Shown here: piece after piece, positions 21,022-33,105 of the stretch
Layout of the letters: each line of letters starts with the position of its first letter
Numbering within the stretch: position 1 is the first letter of the stretch
NCBI GenBank assembly: GCA_013115135.1
Contig: JABANP010000113.1
Span: 62,001 to 126,000 of the forward strand
Origin: Perkinsus olseni
Lineage: Eukaryota > Perkinsozoa > Perkinsida > Perkinsidae
Direction of reading: 5' to 3'
DNA: 64,000 bases
Translations under genes and position numbers: made by a program
The notes under the pieces: generated by a model
Seen by the model: only the letters and a program-made list of their open reading frames with translations
The model's database searches: none
What the model was told of the DNA's origin: nothing

Positions 21022-22278
21022 TCAATCACACAACGTCCCCCAGGAGGTGATTGACACACGACTGAACGCCGAAAGAGCCGACAGATGGTCACGAAACTTG
21101 GTGAATGCATTAATGGTGATAAGTATTCCACGAGGCAATAGGGCAAACAACAGGCTGAAGGTAGACTCCAAACACAAGGGTATAAAGATGATGCCAAACA
21201 AAGCGACGACAGTAGCAATGACCGCTCTTCCCTCACGCTGGAGCGGTATCTCAGACGTCGTAGTTGATGTCGTATGCTCTGTGCAAATTGAGGTGGCAAA
21301 CTGGGCAAGTGTGAGAAGTATTCAACCATCTACTCAAACAGGCGCGATGGAAGCGATGACCGCAGATGATCTCACGCAGCATCGGGTACCGTGGCTCGAC
21401 ATACCGACCATCAATCGGGGAAACGAAAGCCTGCAGACCAAAAGTCACCATCTCCACCCTGGTGTCCCAGTCGTGGGCTTACTTCGCCACTGGTGAATCC
21501 TCCTGTTGGTGGAGCGGAAGAATCCTCGTTATGGTCACTGAAAAAGGTGAGGAGATCTCCTCTTGTTGTTCCATCATCATCGCCATAGTAGCTCATGTCC
21601 TTGGCACAGATGGCGCAGGTCCCTTCGTCAGGCCCCGCCGGAACCAGCCGAATGCGGTTAATGATACCTACAAGAGAGCAGGCATCAGCTTTCCTATCAC
21701 ACGCTGTGTTACCCTTCTTGGCTGCCTCTGGGCCTTGGATCCATCCTGCCTTTACTAAGCACAAAGTCAGAGGGACCTGGAATGGGGAAACATGACCGGT
21801 GACGAACGTGTAGTAGAAGGAGTACTGTGAGGAGCGTGATGAGAGCTAGTGTCCACACGAGCAGGCCGACCCATACAAAACACTGCACTAAGATGTACAG
21901 ACTGGGGGCTGTTCTGGAGCACGTCCGAGTGAGGGATATCAGATGAAGCCCGTATCTGCGAAAACGATGAGGTTGCACGCACGCGCGAAGATACGGCGAA
22001 AGTCTCACCCGAACCATATCGGGTAAAACAATGAAATGAGACTCCGGAATAGCACGAGTAAGGAGGGCAAGGGATCTGAACAATAAAGAGGAATGCACTC
22101 CATGGTAATCAGTTGGAAGTGACCAACCTGAATCTTGCAGAGGTCTGCCTCCCCTCGCTATACGGCAATATATCCACTCAAGGCCATTCTGAAGAGGGTC
22201 TGTTAGGAAGGTGATGAACACATAGACTTCCACCCACGGCAGAAGCGGCTGGTCGCAGTCTGACTGACAGAAAGACAA
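21022..22278 (-). CDS. multi-pass membrane RING-H2 protein, probable E3 ubiquitin ligase
   Basis: Read right to left. Two hydrophobic segments are at about 22230 and 21860-21920 (ILVQCFVWVGLLVWTLALI). Then GTCAICAKDM gives the first RING Cys pair near 21620. After a Ser/Gly-rich linker with an intron comes ICGHRFHRACLSRWL and CPVCHLNLH near 21300-21345, giving the remaining C/H ligands (H2 order). Past another splice two more membrane helices follow (AVIATVVALFGIIFIPLCL, about 21190) to a stop at 21022. RING proteins of this layout pass ubiquitin from E2 to membrane-linked targets. The N-terminal exon may lie further right (hydrophobic frame at 22341-22574). Confidence 0.65.
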
Positions 22279-23762
22279 CTACGTACACCGCGACCTACAA
22301 GACGACCCGCGACCTAGGCGACGCACGTTAAAACGGTAGTTCAGGTCGGATGGAGTACGAGGGCGAGACAACAAAAAGACTGCAGTTTTTGGCACAATAG
22401 TGCAGCGTCCCGCTGCCTACTCTTCGCACAGTGATGACTTCTGTAAGAGCCCATATGAACAGGGCCGGCGTAGGAGACAGTAAGGATGACCACGAGGCAG
22501 ACGACGACCTGTCGGTGACGAATCAGTCGGAGACTTGCCAGACTCGAGGCTCGAAACTCACCCAAACGAAGCATCGATATGAGTGGACCAGCGTGGATAC
22601 CAAAGTACTTCGCATCCGCTGAACAGCATCCTCCTTACTTCGAGGGGCAGGATACAAAACGCATCCGAGCTCCCGAAGGGGTTCGACCTATCAACATGGG
22701 AGGCATCACTACGCGGCGCACCGCAGAGTGGAGAGTGGCAGTTGATCGTACTCATCTCCGGTATGAGCCCTCCGCCTAGGTAAGACCACATCATTATCAA
22801 AGCTCTCGAACGCTCGACCTTCAGTCACCGTAGGCAGCAGGGGTTCTCCGAGGTTACTTGAGGATACCTAGGATTCACGATAACCTCGGGGACGTGGGAT
22901 TGGGCCCCCTACGTGTCGTCTGTCATCGATGGAATCATCGCTGCTGAATCTACCGCTTGCCGAATCTAGGAGCTTCGACCGCCGCCGGAAGGGAAAGACT
23001 GAGCACAAAATGACAGGAATTGTGATCGTTGTGATGTACGTGGATATTCCGTATTCGCTGAAGTGCGCTCCTTCTATGAAAATCCCCACGGTATTTTCGA
23101 CTTCTAGAGTCGCATAAAATAGGAGCCCTGAAACCTCTAGAGCTTCATCTATAACGCTCTAACTCAGGGACCCCAAATGTGCCGGGCGGAAATATACTCG
23201 CGTCCAGAGTCCTTCGAGTATTTCACTCGCGAGTCGGCGTTACGAAGTATTATTTTTGAGCCTCTGCTGACGAAATCAAACGGTGAAGACAAGAATGTGG
23301 TTTTCAAAGCCCTCCAGACTTAGTCAGAGTCGCACTGAAGTTCAGAGACTCGCCGCTATGCGGGAAACTGGCATACTTCACGAAGCACAAAACCAGTGCT
23401 GGCCGGCAGACATCACATTTCGTTGTGTGATGAGGCAGCCTCAGAGAGCTGTGAGCCTGCAGGGCTCTGGCCCCGAGGGCGCTATACGGTGGACAGAAGT
23501 CAGAACTCAACAACTCGCTTAAGACTTTCGTTAGAACATTTCACAGTCAGCATTCATCCACTGCAGGAGATGACTAGTTCCCCCTCATCGCTGCTGCATC
23601 CACACTGCATTCCGTGGGCTCAATAACGAATCACATGACCATGAAAAAGCAGCAAAGGCACTTGCCGCCATACCAATGCTTTGACTAGGTCCAACAACGT
23701 CGTTGTTTCAACGAAGCGCAGTCGAATCGGCTCGTCCGAGCAGTAGAAGCATCAGAGCTTTG
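22279..23762. other. weakly coding stretch, no gene recognised
   Basis: Minus-strand frames at 22341-22574 and 22868-23089 contain one hydrophobic segment each and could be 5' exons of the RING gene. No motif supports a separate gene. Nothing recognisable between 23090 and 23762. Confidence 0.35.
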
Positions 23763-24131
23763 TCAGGCACACGCGAACGTATAGCAAGTTCGATAACGAA
23801 GCCTCGCCGGAGTGCAAACGAAGCCGAATGGGAATCGTAAGCAGTTCAAGTGTCTCCGTAGACAGAGAAGCCGAACAACTGCACCGCCCCTTCCTGTGAA
23901 GCTCATGTTAAGGAATGCGCTAGTGACGTCCACTGACGCGACGTGTGGCGGTACATCAGCCGACAGCGAGACTCGGAATAGATGGTTAAGACCGTCACAC
24001 GCGCCCGTGCGCACGTATTTGTTTACTCTCCTGCCGTCGACGGCGATTCGTTTCTTGGTCGTCATGGCCCTGGTCTTGAACACTGGAATGATCGGCCTTC
24101 TGCGGGTGCCAACTGGCGCGTAGTATACCAC
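23763..24131 (-). mobile_element. reverse transcriptase relic (LTR-type)
   Basis: A 122-codon minus-strand frame resembles the fingers/palm start of an LTR-retroelement reverse transcriptase: KKRIAVDGRRVNKYV, SVDVTSAFLNMSF (first catalytic Asp in the DVTSAF context) and RFPFGFVCTPARL. No downstream YxDD segment, integrase or LTR is seen around it, so this is a truncated relic. Class inferred from motif order; copia, Ty3 or Bel/Pao cannot be separated by eye. Confidence 0.6.
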
Positions 24132-24268
24132 ATGTTATGGAGAAATTTGGAACATACTTATCAGGAGCTAATTGTCGATGACCTACGGCCCTCCCAGCAA
24201 TGCACGAGTGATGAGCATCCAGCAAGTCGGAGGAGTCTCGCGATCCTGATCCGAGGAGGCGAGCAAAC

Positions 24269-24807
24269 TTATTGGTAATACTGCACATACCGGTGAACAA
24301 CACTACCACGCTGTGCACGAAGTTCGAATTTGCTGAGATCATTGATTCTCGAATCTACGACAGATACTAAATCCCTCGTATTCTTACTGTAAGCTCCCCC
24401 TCGAGGCGTTGCTTGGCCTGTGCTCAGAACGCCCGACATTGACCGAAAGAGCAGCTCCGACGAGGAGTGATAACGTCTGAACAACATCGTGCAGGGATGA
24501 AGACAGAGCCGAGCCGACTCGCCAGGCCCAGATGACGTACTAGCCGCTGTTTCGTAAACACGTGGCTGTGTCATCAAGAAGTTGACTGTATCTATCCGAC
24601 TCACCCTGCGCTGGTCCCGGGAACCAACCCGAACTCATTGTCCTCGTTGTGATCACTCCCTTCAGCACCACTGTCACTGCCATCACTCATGCGAGCTTCG
24701 CGTCGGCTGAAGGTCCGGAGTAGACCTCCCGGACCTGGTATGATATACGGGAGGAAGTTCGTCGTGTACGACGTATTTGATGGAGCTAGTGGCGGTCGTC
24801 TACTCAT
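24269..24807 (-). CDS. hypothetical protein, two or more exons
   Basis: The ATG at 24807 opens MSRRPPLAPSNTSYTTNF and an acidic segment (DGSDSGAEGSDHNEDNE), followed by a GTGAG donor near 24602. Later frames to 24269 (SSSELLFRSMSG..., VDSRINDLSKFE) are plausible exons, but the joins are uncertain. Not recognised. Confidence 0.35.
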
Positions 24808-25114
24808 GGAAAAAAATAGGAAATCATGGTCTTCACCACAAACAACTGAAAAGAAAGCTTTCGACAGAAACCAGCGGACGTGAATCTATCTTCAGCCCAG
24901 CTGGCCGGTCATCGAGTAGTGCGTGAGCACGGATGTGGACCAACCACAGGTCGCCGACCTGTCCGCCTCGACGCGGTCATAACAAAACACCTGAACCAAG
25001 CTTAGAAGCAGGTGTATGATGAATGTACGAATGAGCAAGACAAATGTTCGAACACAAGCAGTCGTATCCTATAGCAGAATATGGTACCCTGGGGAGGATA
25101 GACAAACAGAGGAA

Positions 25115-27690
25115 TCAGAAATTATCCCAGTCAAAATCGTCTCCCCATCCCTCGCTGATCTTCCTCGCTTCATTCTTCTGTGCTGTCTTAGTGCTCGAGT
25201 TACTTGTTACTTTCGGGACCGGGTGAACCCCGTTGCCGATATTGTGACTCGATGAGGTCTCCACTTTGTTCGACACAGGGCCTAGCAAAAAGGACCTGGT
25301 CGAAGTGAAGGGGCCTCTACTCATACCTGCTGACGTATGCGGATGCATCTCGAAGCGAGCATCTGCAAGTTGGGTTTCATCCCGCGGAGTGTAATGCTCA
25401 TTGGTCGGAGAATGTTCGGCCGGTAGTGGGACGTCATCAAATTCACCCCAGAAGTCCTCCCCAACGTTATCAAGATCATCGTCGAAGTCCAGGTCGAGCT
25501 TAGCACCGCCAGTGCTCTTCTCTGGAGCTTCGTGTCGGGCCTGATATAAAAATGGATTTCTCGCCGCCACAACGGTCTATCGTTCGTAATCCTGTTTCGA
25601 ACTGCTCATCTATTAGAGCCATATCGAGGGCCAATGAGCATTTTGGAAAGTCCGCTACCATGCCGGATAATGAAAAAACTTACGTTCATCCCGAGTGAGC
25701 TGCTGGTACTGCTGCTGTAAGACGTGGCCTGTGGCGCAGCCGGAGGCGGGCCATTGTTCTCCACCTTCGCGTAACCCGCCCGACTATCGCCAATGTTACC
25801 GGAAGTCGGACCCGCTTGCGCAACGCCCAGACCGAACCTGGAACGATTACATACTCCGAGGTCGCTCTAGAGCAGATGCGATTCGTTTACAGGGCATCTG
25901 GTGCGGCCCATATTACAGTGTAATAATCACGAGGAGCTATCTCCGCAGATGATATCATGCCATAGCCTACCTTCCAAAGACGTTATAAGCACCGCTGCTA
26001 GTCGAAGCGCTCTTTGCAGCAGCCCCGCCCTCAAGCCCGTGAGAGTCCGTCGAAGCTTCGCCATGATCCTCCTTCAATTGGGCGACGCGCCGCGCTTCCA
26101 GCATGCCCTCGCGTACTATTCTGAGAAGAAGCGGGCAATTCGAAGAACTGAAGGTCAGAAAGCTCGTCGTACTTGACCATAGGCTGGAGAGCATCATATG
26201 CAGCATCCTGGACTTCTGGGCTGGGGTCAACAAGTCGGAGGACCAACAACGGCAATGCCTGAGAACGAGTCCCTCACCTTCTACAGCACAGGGCCGTTGA
26301 ACACGGGGATCCCGAGTCGCTCACCTTCCCTCCAAGCTCCGCAGGGTCGTAGATGCTGGATGTGGCCTGCAGGGCCTGGATGCATGCCACTCGACAAGGA
26401 GAGAAGCTATCCTTCATACCGGTCACGAAGGCATTGAGCAGTATCTGACAGAAGCATAGAAATACCGTTGTCGTTTAGATATCCCGACGTAATCTGCCAG
26501 GATTCCCATCTATGGGAAGACGCTTTTCATGCAGGCCACTGCGCCTGGAGTGGTACACACGAGCGCCTTCTAGAGAAGCGGTAGTTTCGGAAGCCTTCAC
26601 CACAGCTTCACCACGCGAAGCCCTCACCTGAGGTTTCTGTCCCGGGTCGAAATAGTCCGAAATCTTTCCGATGCAAATTGCGGTATTGGTGCCTAAGTTG
26701 AACGCATTGCTCCTCATACAGTAGCTGATAAAGCATACGAATTGAAGGCTCCGGGTCCCCTTGGAGCTTAGTCAAGTTTCTCAGCACTTTATTAGTCACC
26801 GTCGACGTCTTTAATTTCGGTGCTAGTAAAACCTAAGATCGGAGAGAAGCTGGGAGGGGTTATCGATGAAGACACGCCTACTATGGACTTCAAAGTCTGC
26901 TCGCGTATTGCGCTGTGAGAATCGTTGAAGCCGCTTGATATCTCAGGATACCTGTAGCAGACCTTGCCCACGTGCCGTGACATCCACAACATGCCCTACA
27001 GTGTGTTTTCAACGACCTTGTTGTCCATGTGCTCAACATACACATCCATGTTGCACAGAAGTCGATACCGAATTGTACCTGGCTTGATTGATGCATGGAG
27101 GAACCAGCCCAACTCCCGAAGTTCCATCCGCGCTGCGAGAACGGATTGCACTTCGATCTATAGTCATCTAAAGATTTGTCAGCCGCTAACTGCACGCCGA
27201 GCAAGCCGCAACGTGATCAGAGGTTGGCCTCCAACAGAGCCTTTCCGCAATACACCTACGACCACTCCGTCGCACACTGCCGTACTCGAACAGAGCAACG
27301 GATAAGAGCCTTGAGCCCGAGTCTCTTTATGCTCGGAACTCCACAGCCCAGCTCACGTCCAGCTTACGATCAGAAGATCCAAATAACTTCAGTACCGTAG
27401 GAAGGAGATCTCGCTTGAACTCCTCTGGACTGAGATATGTACCTGACACCAATAGAGTGGGTATCCTCCGTAAGTCCTGCTCCGGCAGCTACCACTACCT
27501 ATCTTCGTGAGGTTCACAAGAGCCGGAGCTGCTAATCGAGAGACATCATCCACTACCTGAGGTTGCAGGGAGAGCTTTACTCCTGCTGAGAGCTCAATCG
27601 ATGACAACTCACCTGGACCAGATTATGAAGGAGGACAGTCACTTGCATAGTCACAGGCAAACTCGAAAGAGCGTTGGGAAGCACGCCTGA
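25115..27690 (-). CDS. SCYL1: SCY1-like (SCYL1) HEAT-repeat region and C-terminus
   Basis: SCYL proteins are pseudokinases with HEAT repeats that act in Golgi/ER membrane traffic. Segments in order, right to left: SSLPVTMQVTVLLHNLVQ (about 27640), VSRLAAPALVNLTKIG (about 27520), EEFKRDLLPTVLKLFGSSDR (about 27390), FNDSHSAIREQTLKSIV (about 26910), VLRNLTKLQGDPEPSIR (about 26760), TAICIGKISDYF (about 26660), LPLLVLRLVDPSPEVQDAAY (about 26220). The order and motifs match the SCYL1 HEAT domain. The last exon (25570-25115) is acidic and ends EGWGDDFDWDNF. Introns are many and short. The matching pseudokinase half lies upstream at 29796-31836, with about 2.1 kb between. Confidence 0.7.
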
Positions 27691-29795
27691 ATAACGACGA
27701 GCGCGAACTCGCAGGCATTCAATCACATAAAACCCTCTTGCTGCATCCTCGAATCCGAGACCTTTCTTCGCGAAGTTGGGCGTGAAGCTGATCCGACCAA
27801 TTCCGAATTGGCAGTTCCTTCGCTCCTAGTCGCACGATTCGAAAGTTCTACAGCGAGCCCAGAAGAGCGGACGATGTCTGCGCGACAAGTTCAGTCAAAC
27901 TTTTGATCAAGATATAGAGCAAGTCGCAACAGAAGACATCATATCCCAGAGCCTCGGGAACGTTAAAACGTGAGCTCTAACGGTCCTCAGTAGCGAGGCT
28001 CAATGACATTGAGCATTGAATCAATGTTCTCTAGAGAACCCAAGACTGAGATGAAGTACTGGCGGAGGTCGTGACACTCACAATACCATACCGTGGATGA
28101 CGGTGCTACGATGAGCAAAATAGGGCCCACAAGACCGCCCGGACTGGAGGGCACGCGGTCATCGATCAGTGCAGCCAAAACACAGGCCGCAAATACGAAG
28201 AGTGATAATGTTCGGACCCAGTACTTGACATCAACGGGTGTAGCAATGCCCGATTCTCAGGACAAGATACAATATACCGAGGTCAGTGATAGAACGCCTA
28301 ATCGCCATGAGTAACCCCGTGATGACGAATACATAGTCTTGCAACCACACAGGACCGCGTCGGTCGGCCTTCCTGACTGAGTGCTGGTGGTAGTATTGAG
28401 CTCGGGAGAAGACACACGCTCCATCCCCTGGCCTCAGATCTGGTCGTTCAAGCCTTAGCTACTCATCTCATCTATCACGCTTGCACTCGGACGAATCGAT
28501 TAGGGCTCCCTATCAGCGTGAGTAATCTCTCAGCAACCTTTTTCTCGTAACTCTCACGGATAAATCTGATCTCCTCACCACAGGTTGTATTGGACGAACT
28601 TATCCCCATTTGTCTCGAACCTGCTCGCAGATCTAGTTTTTTTGCCGTTCACACTGTGAACTTCACAGAGTCTCTCCGTTCCGCCTACCGGGGTAACCTG
28701 TCCCGGATAGAAACAGCTTTTGTCGTTCACACTGTGAACTTCACAGAGTCCCTCCGTTCCGCCTACCGAGGTAGCCTATCCCGGATAGAAACAGCTCTTG
28801 TGACGCAACCTTCTCACCACATCATGTAGCACACGAGATGCTATACTCAGTCTAGTCCGCGGCATGACTAGCACTAACTTCTAAAGGCTAAAATATAAAC
28901 TAATAGTCGGCAGGCATGATTAGACCGTGGCGCTTAATCTATGTGAACAACGACCATCAGTCATCCTCTTCATGCAGACAGTCCATGCTCTGCTCATACT
29001 CTTTCAGTCAGCCTCAGGGACAGAGCACTGTTGCAAGAAGGCATCGCCCATTCTTCGCATATTCAAGCAAGGTTTCCGTCGTAGAGATTCTCTAATTTTC
29101 GCAGGACCAAGTCCTATGAGAGAACAGATGGCTGCGAGCTCGCTACACGCGCGCTGCGAACCTTCTGCAACAAAAACTTTCACGAAGCATCCTGCAGCTC
29201 ACCGCCCACGCGAGTATCTTCGCTCACCCCAACCTACTATCGAAGAACTCATCCTGTGCTGCCGCTGTCGCTAACCGAAGCTGAGACTCCAGGAAGTGGA
29301 GAATAGTAACCTGACAAGGTAGGGGAAAACCGAGTGCTCCGCGAAGCAGACAGAAGCCGACTTCAACGAGAGAACGATAGAAGAAACGACCATTCGAGTT
29401 TTCAGACTCAATTCAGACGGTCAGGTTTTTTTCAGACCTCTCGGATTGCTGGAACTTGGAAGAGGAGCCCCATCGAAGAAGCTCCTAAACGCTAAGTCGA
29501 GAGTGACGGCCACAGGAGAGAGAACCGAGTGATTGATCGGTATGTAAATGTTATGAAAATCTCGCCACGATACAGAGCCTCTTGACTGGAATAATACCGC
29601 TACCCACCTGAGAGTTCTCCTTCAGAAAACTGCTGTTGGCCAATCTAGTAACCACCATACCAGCATCGCGTGCCCGTGAAATCTCGTGCAAGGAGAGACT
29701 CCGGAATCCCCCTCGATACTGAGAGCAGATGACTGTCTACCAAGGTACATTAGAATGCTGTATTGTAGATTCTGCATGCTCGGAGATATTCATCT
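27691..29795. other. gap between the two SCYL1-like halves
   Basis: Contains minus-strand coding-like pieces with hydrophobic segments at about 28330-27990 (ITGLLMAI, LSLFVFAACVLAAL, GPILLIVAP) that could be a small membrane protein gene, a 78-bp tandem duplication at 28647-28802, and no other recognisable gene. If the hydrophobic pieces are a real gene, the SCYL1-like halves are two separate genes or have been split. Confidence 0.3.
28647..28802. repeat. 78-bp unit tandemly duplicated
   Basis: Two adjacent copies (28647-28724 and 28725-28802) differ at only a few sites. Each starts with the perfect palindrome GTTCACACTGTGAAC. On the plus strand both are open in one frame (26-residue unit, FTESLRSAYRG..LSRIETA). 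The sequence is unlike its neighbours. Origin unknown. Confidence 0.85.
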
Positions 29796-31836
29796 CTAGG
29801 AAGCTAGTCGACTGAGTATTGCGCCCTGCATCGGGCGACATGCTTGGCGCAGCTTTGGCTCTGCACTAGAGCCTCTATCCTTCCTCCTCTTCCTCAATCG
29901 ATCACATAGAACGATACATGCTTCGACGAGAGACGAATCGAAGAAGTCCGGAACGCAAGGATATTCCCAATATCCTCCCTGCAACTGTATCCATGCTCCC
30001 CTTATCACCTGACTGGGTATACTAGCCGCGGGATCTTCCCCAGGATTGAAAGATTCTTCCCCCCTATACAGCACTTCGCCATTGAGAAGATATGCTGCTA
30101 CCAGAGCCAAGCCGTAGAGGTCGACCACTGATGGATTACCCGACATGAGGCTACGCGGCGGCACAAATCTGAGACAAACAAAGAGATTAGGAGCATTGCC
30201 TTGATGCGAAGAAGATGATGACGTCAGGGATCACTGCGCCATCACCAAGCCGCAGTACAGTGAACAAGCAAACTTCGTTAGACGACCATGAATGACCGTC
30301 GTACATGACCAAACATCGCAAACTTCTGCAACACCCGCTCGCGGAATCGCAAGAAACAGTTGTATATCACCACAACCATTTGTAGTAGTTCGGATCACGA
30401 AGCACTATAACTGCAGCACGTACCGCGAGCAGCAGGACCATAGTGATTCGCGGTTCATACCAAGAGGACCGCAGCAGCTGGCGTCCGGAAGAATTTTTGA
30501 GGACCACTATTGTTGAATTTGGCATGATAGCTGGCGCTATCTGTGCTGCGGGACGTGGCGATTGTACTATGTACAGCACGGTGTATAAGGAGGGCGGCTA
30601 TCGATTCGCGCTGTTCATGTTGAAGTGAAAACGCATATAGAAATAACGGCTATCCACCATAGTTGGTTTCCGTAAGCGACACACCCGCACCCCTATCACC
30701 TCGTTAGACCGGAAGAATCTATATCAGACACAAGTCTGTTGCCATCAGCTTCTGAGATCGGCCTGGCCAGCTCGAAACCGCCGAGCCGGAACTCTCCTTC
30801 AGGGGTGACGAATACTGACTGGGGCCCAACATTACCTACACGAAGGACGGCTAATACTCTCGATGCCAGAGAGCAACAGAACTGGTAATCTCTCAGGCAC
30901 ATGCTGGCTCTACGTTCATGATAGTCCCTTACAGAGCTTCCCTGTGGTAGCCCGATACGTCTTGACAACATCTACGTCAGTGGACGAGTTTGTTGCCGCC
31001 CACAGCCAGCGCCATACTCCGCTCAAATCAACGAGAGAGGCGTTGTCTACAGTGCCGTTGCCATCGCCCGAAGATGAGCTTATAAACCCGTACTACCGTG
31101 CACCAGTTTTCCATCCACAATCAAGAACCGCAACGCAGAGATTATCGAGTACCTGACGAGCGAAGAGCCATCATCCCTGAGGAGCGAGTAGTACCCGTAG
31201 CACTGAAGAGCGAAGACTAGCACTGAAGTACCGAGATCATACAAGACCGATTAAGCAGCCCTACATTCCCACTAATAAGGTAAGCCGTTCAGAAGAGGCA
31301 GCCAAATGCATTACGACTGCATTACATGCAGCAATCCTGGCTCCCGTTCACCCGACTATTACAATCCCCAGACACACGGTTGCTTCCGGTCCTCCTGACG
31401 CCATGAGAAGTCGGCCAGCCTCGAACACCGCTCCACTACCACATATATACCAGTATCATTCTCCACAGCATCGTAAACCTGATCCGATGCATCACAGAAG
31501 GATGATAACGCTGTACCCATATCTGCGTGAACTAAATATGAAAACAACTTCCTATAAGCTCACGCCGATCGAGCTGCATGCATAGGAAAGAGAATTCCCC
31601 AGAATATCAAGCTTGTATGCGTAAAGCGCTTCACCCTAGCGTATGGTTACTTTGAGGACACAAGGATGCCGCAGAGTTCTCATCCTGTTCATGGCATTCC
31701 TAGCCATGAGAACTTCTGTGTACGTGGCGGTCTTCTTTAAAAGGACCAGAGCTGTGACCTCCGATCCATCTGCTTTGGACGTTCCTTCGTATACCTCCCA
31801 AAAACTACTCCTCCCGCCACCTGGAAGAAGCAACAT
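29796..31836 (-). CDS. SCYL1: SCY1-like (SCYL1) pseudokinase region
   Basis: Right to left: SSFWEVYEGTSKADGSEVTA and ARNAMNRMRTLRHPCVLKV (about 31800-31640, N-lobe), VYDAVENDTGIYVVVERCSR (about 31480), SLASRVLAVL, then GNVGPQSVFV and EGEFRLGGFELARP (about 30860-30770), and PPRSLMSGNPSVVDLYGLAL (about 30150). Where active kinases have DFG this protein has GGF and the HRD Asp is absent, as in SCYL pseudokinases. The 5' end is uncertain; the first exon may reach about 31900. The intron about 30165-30695 contains a repeat related to one at 44.8 kb. Confidence 0.7.
30465..30625. repeat. dispersed repeat, copy related to 44755-44935
   Basis: Lies in an intron-like gap of the pseudokinase gene. Shares with 44755-44935 the ordered blocks GCAGCTGGCG/GCAGCTAGCG, GACCACTATTGTTGAA and ACTATGTACAGCACGGTGT (one or two changes each). 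It is open on the plus strand over 30443-30628 (VEFGMIAGAICAAGRGDCTM). Nature unknown. Confidence 0.5.
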
Positions 31837-31840
31837 GTAG

Positions 31841-33105
31841 CCAAACTCTCTGCCACAATTCAGAGTGCAAAATGCCGCTGAGGACTACACTACGATGAAC
31901 GGTGGATTTGGCAAGAATTCGCGAACCATCAACTTCATGACGACCGAGCATACGATCGACCGACTAGGACCTCATCGCCGCTAGGACACCGCTACGCTTC
32001 CCTACTACCATCAACCACTTTCTTGGTAATGTGGAACTTCATGGAGCTAGGCAGTCCTCCGAGGCCCGTCACATTGCCGACTGTAGAGACTACACTCTTA
32101 TAGAGGGCATTCAACATTTAGGACAACCTTACTAAGCAACAGCGACGGGAAAGTTCTATGAAACCCAGGCATCTGAATGCCTCATTGTGGACCCTCCACC
32201 CCGCACGATCTGCGTTGAGGAGGAGCCTCCCCGGGTCGAGAGATCCACGAGCAGCGATTCATGGAGCATGGGCTTGCAAGGAGCCACCGCAACTGAACGT
32301 CTCGATCCGGTGGTCAGTTCAATCCTCCCCACTATAATACCAATGGTCTCGGTGACGTGTTGTGATACCGTGGTCACTGCGGTACTGCTACAGGTGAGAT
32401 GGTCCCGTGAGACTTTTCTCCGGAATATTGAATTCCAACCATTCCGCGTACCACTTTTCTAGGCTTTTCATGGCTTTTCTAGGCTTTTCTAGGCTCGTGG
32501 CACTGAGCTAGAAATTCTAGCTCAGTGCCACGAGCACGACGTCGGTAGCAATCCGCGACTAGCAAACCGTTATGAACTACGTCATTTCCTTTACCTCCGC
32601 TGACTTCATTGTGAAACCAAGCCTCGTGGTACCAGAGCCTCTGGTCCAGAGGACAGCCCTCACAGGAACACCCCCTTCTTCGAGAGCGCACACGGATTTT
32701 GGGAGTGATTCTCAAAGCTAACCACAACCTTCCTATTTCTGACGGGCTGCCCCGCAGGCATGAGTCATGTCACATTACGATGAGCGAAGGGACCCCTCAG
32801 GAGTAGCATCTTTGGTAGGGCCGATTACTCGCAGTCAGCGAACGTTTGGACGTGCTAGAGGTCTGCCAGCGCAACAATGCCCCGAATGCTAAGCTCACTC
32901 AGTATAATAGCTCCAGGAGCCCACTGCCTCCTCCCGCACACAAATCCGCCGCGAAATCCCTGAACGCTAGTGTACACTGTGGACGCAACATGCCAAGCGA
33001 AAACCAAATGCTGCAAGTTATTGATAATAGTTGTAGGTGATCACTTGTTGCCGAGTCGAGTCCAGATCTGCGACAGGGAGAAAAGGGTACCACAAACCAC
33101 AAAAC
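31841..33105. other. intergenic, only weak frames
   Basis: Frames at 32187-32462 (+) and 32479-32727 (-) lack motifs. Contains three near-copies of TAGGCTTTTC at 32459-32492 next to the 43-bp palindrome at 32493-32535. Confidence 0.35.
32493..32535. repeat. 43-bp perfect palindrome with single-base centre
   Basis: Arms 32493-32513 and 32515-32535 are perfect 21-bp inverted copies (starting GCTCGTGGCACTGAGC) around one A at 32514. It is preceded by a short direct repeat of TAGGCTTTTC. It is the longest of the single-base-centre palindromes in the window and lies outside the dense tract at 44-58 kb. Confidence 0.95.

Noticed and set aside
20729..21496. 255-codon plus-strand frame
   Set aside because: Overlaps the RING-H2 exons on the minus strand, where the zinc ligands are clear; composition fits an antisense shadow.
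27960..28010. TAACGGTCCT resembling a conserved large-subunit rRNA segment
   Set aside because: Only about ten bases match and the surrounding sequence does not fit any rRNA.
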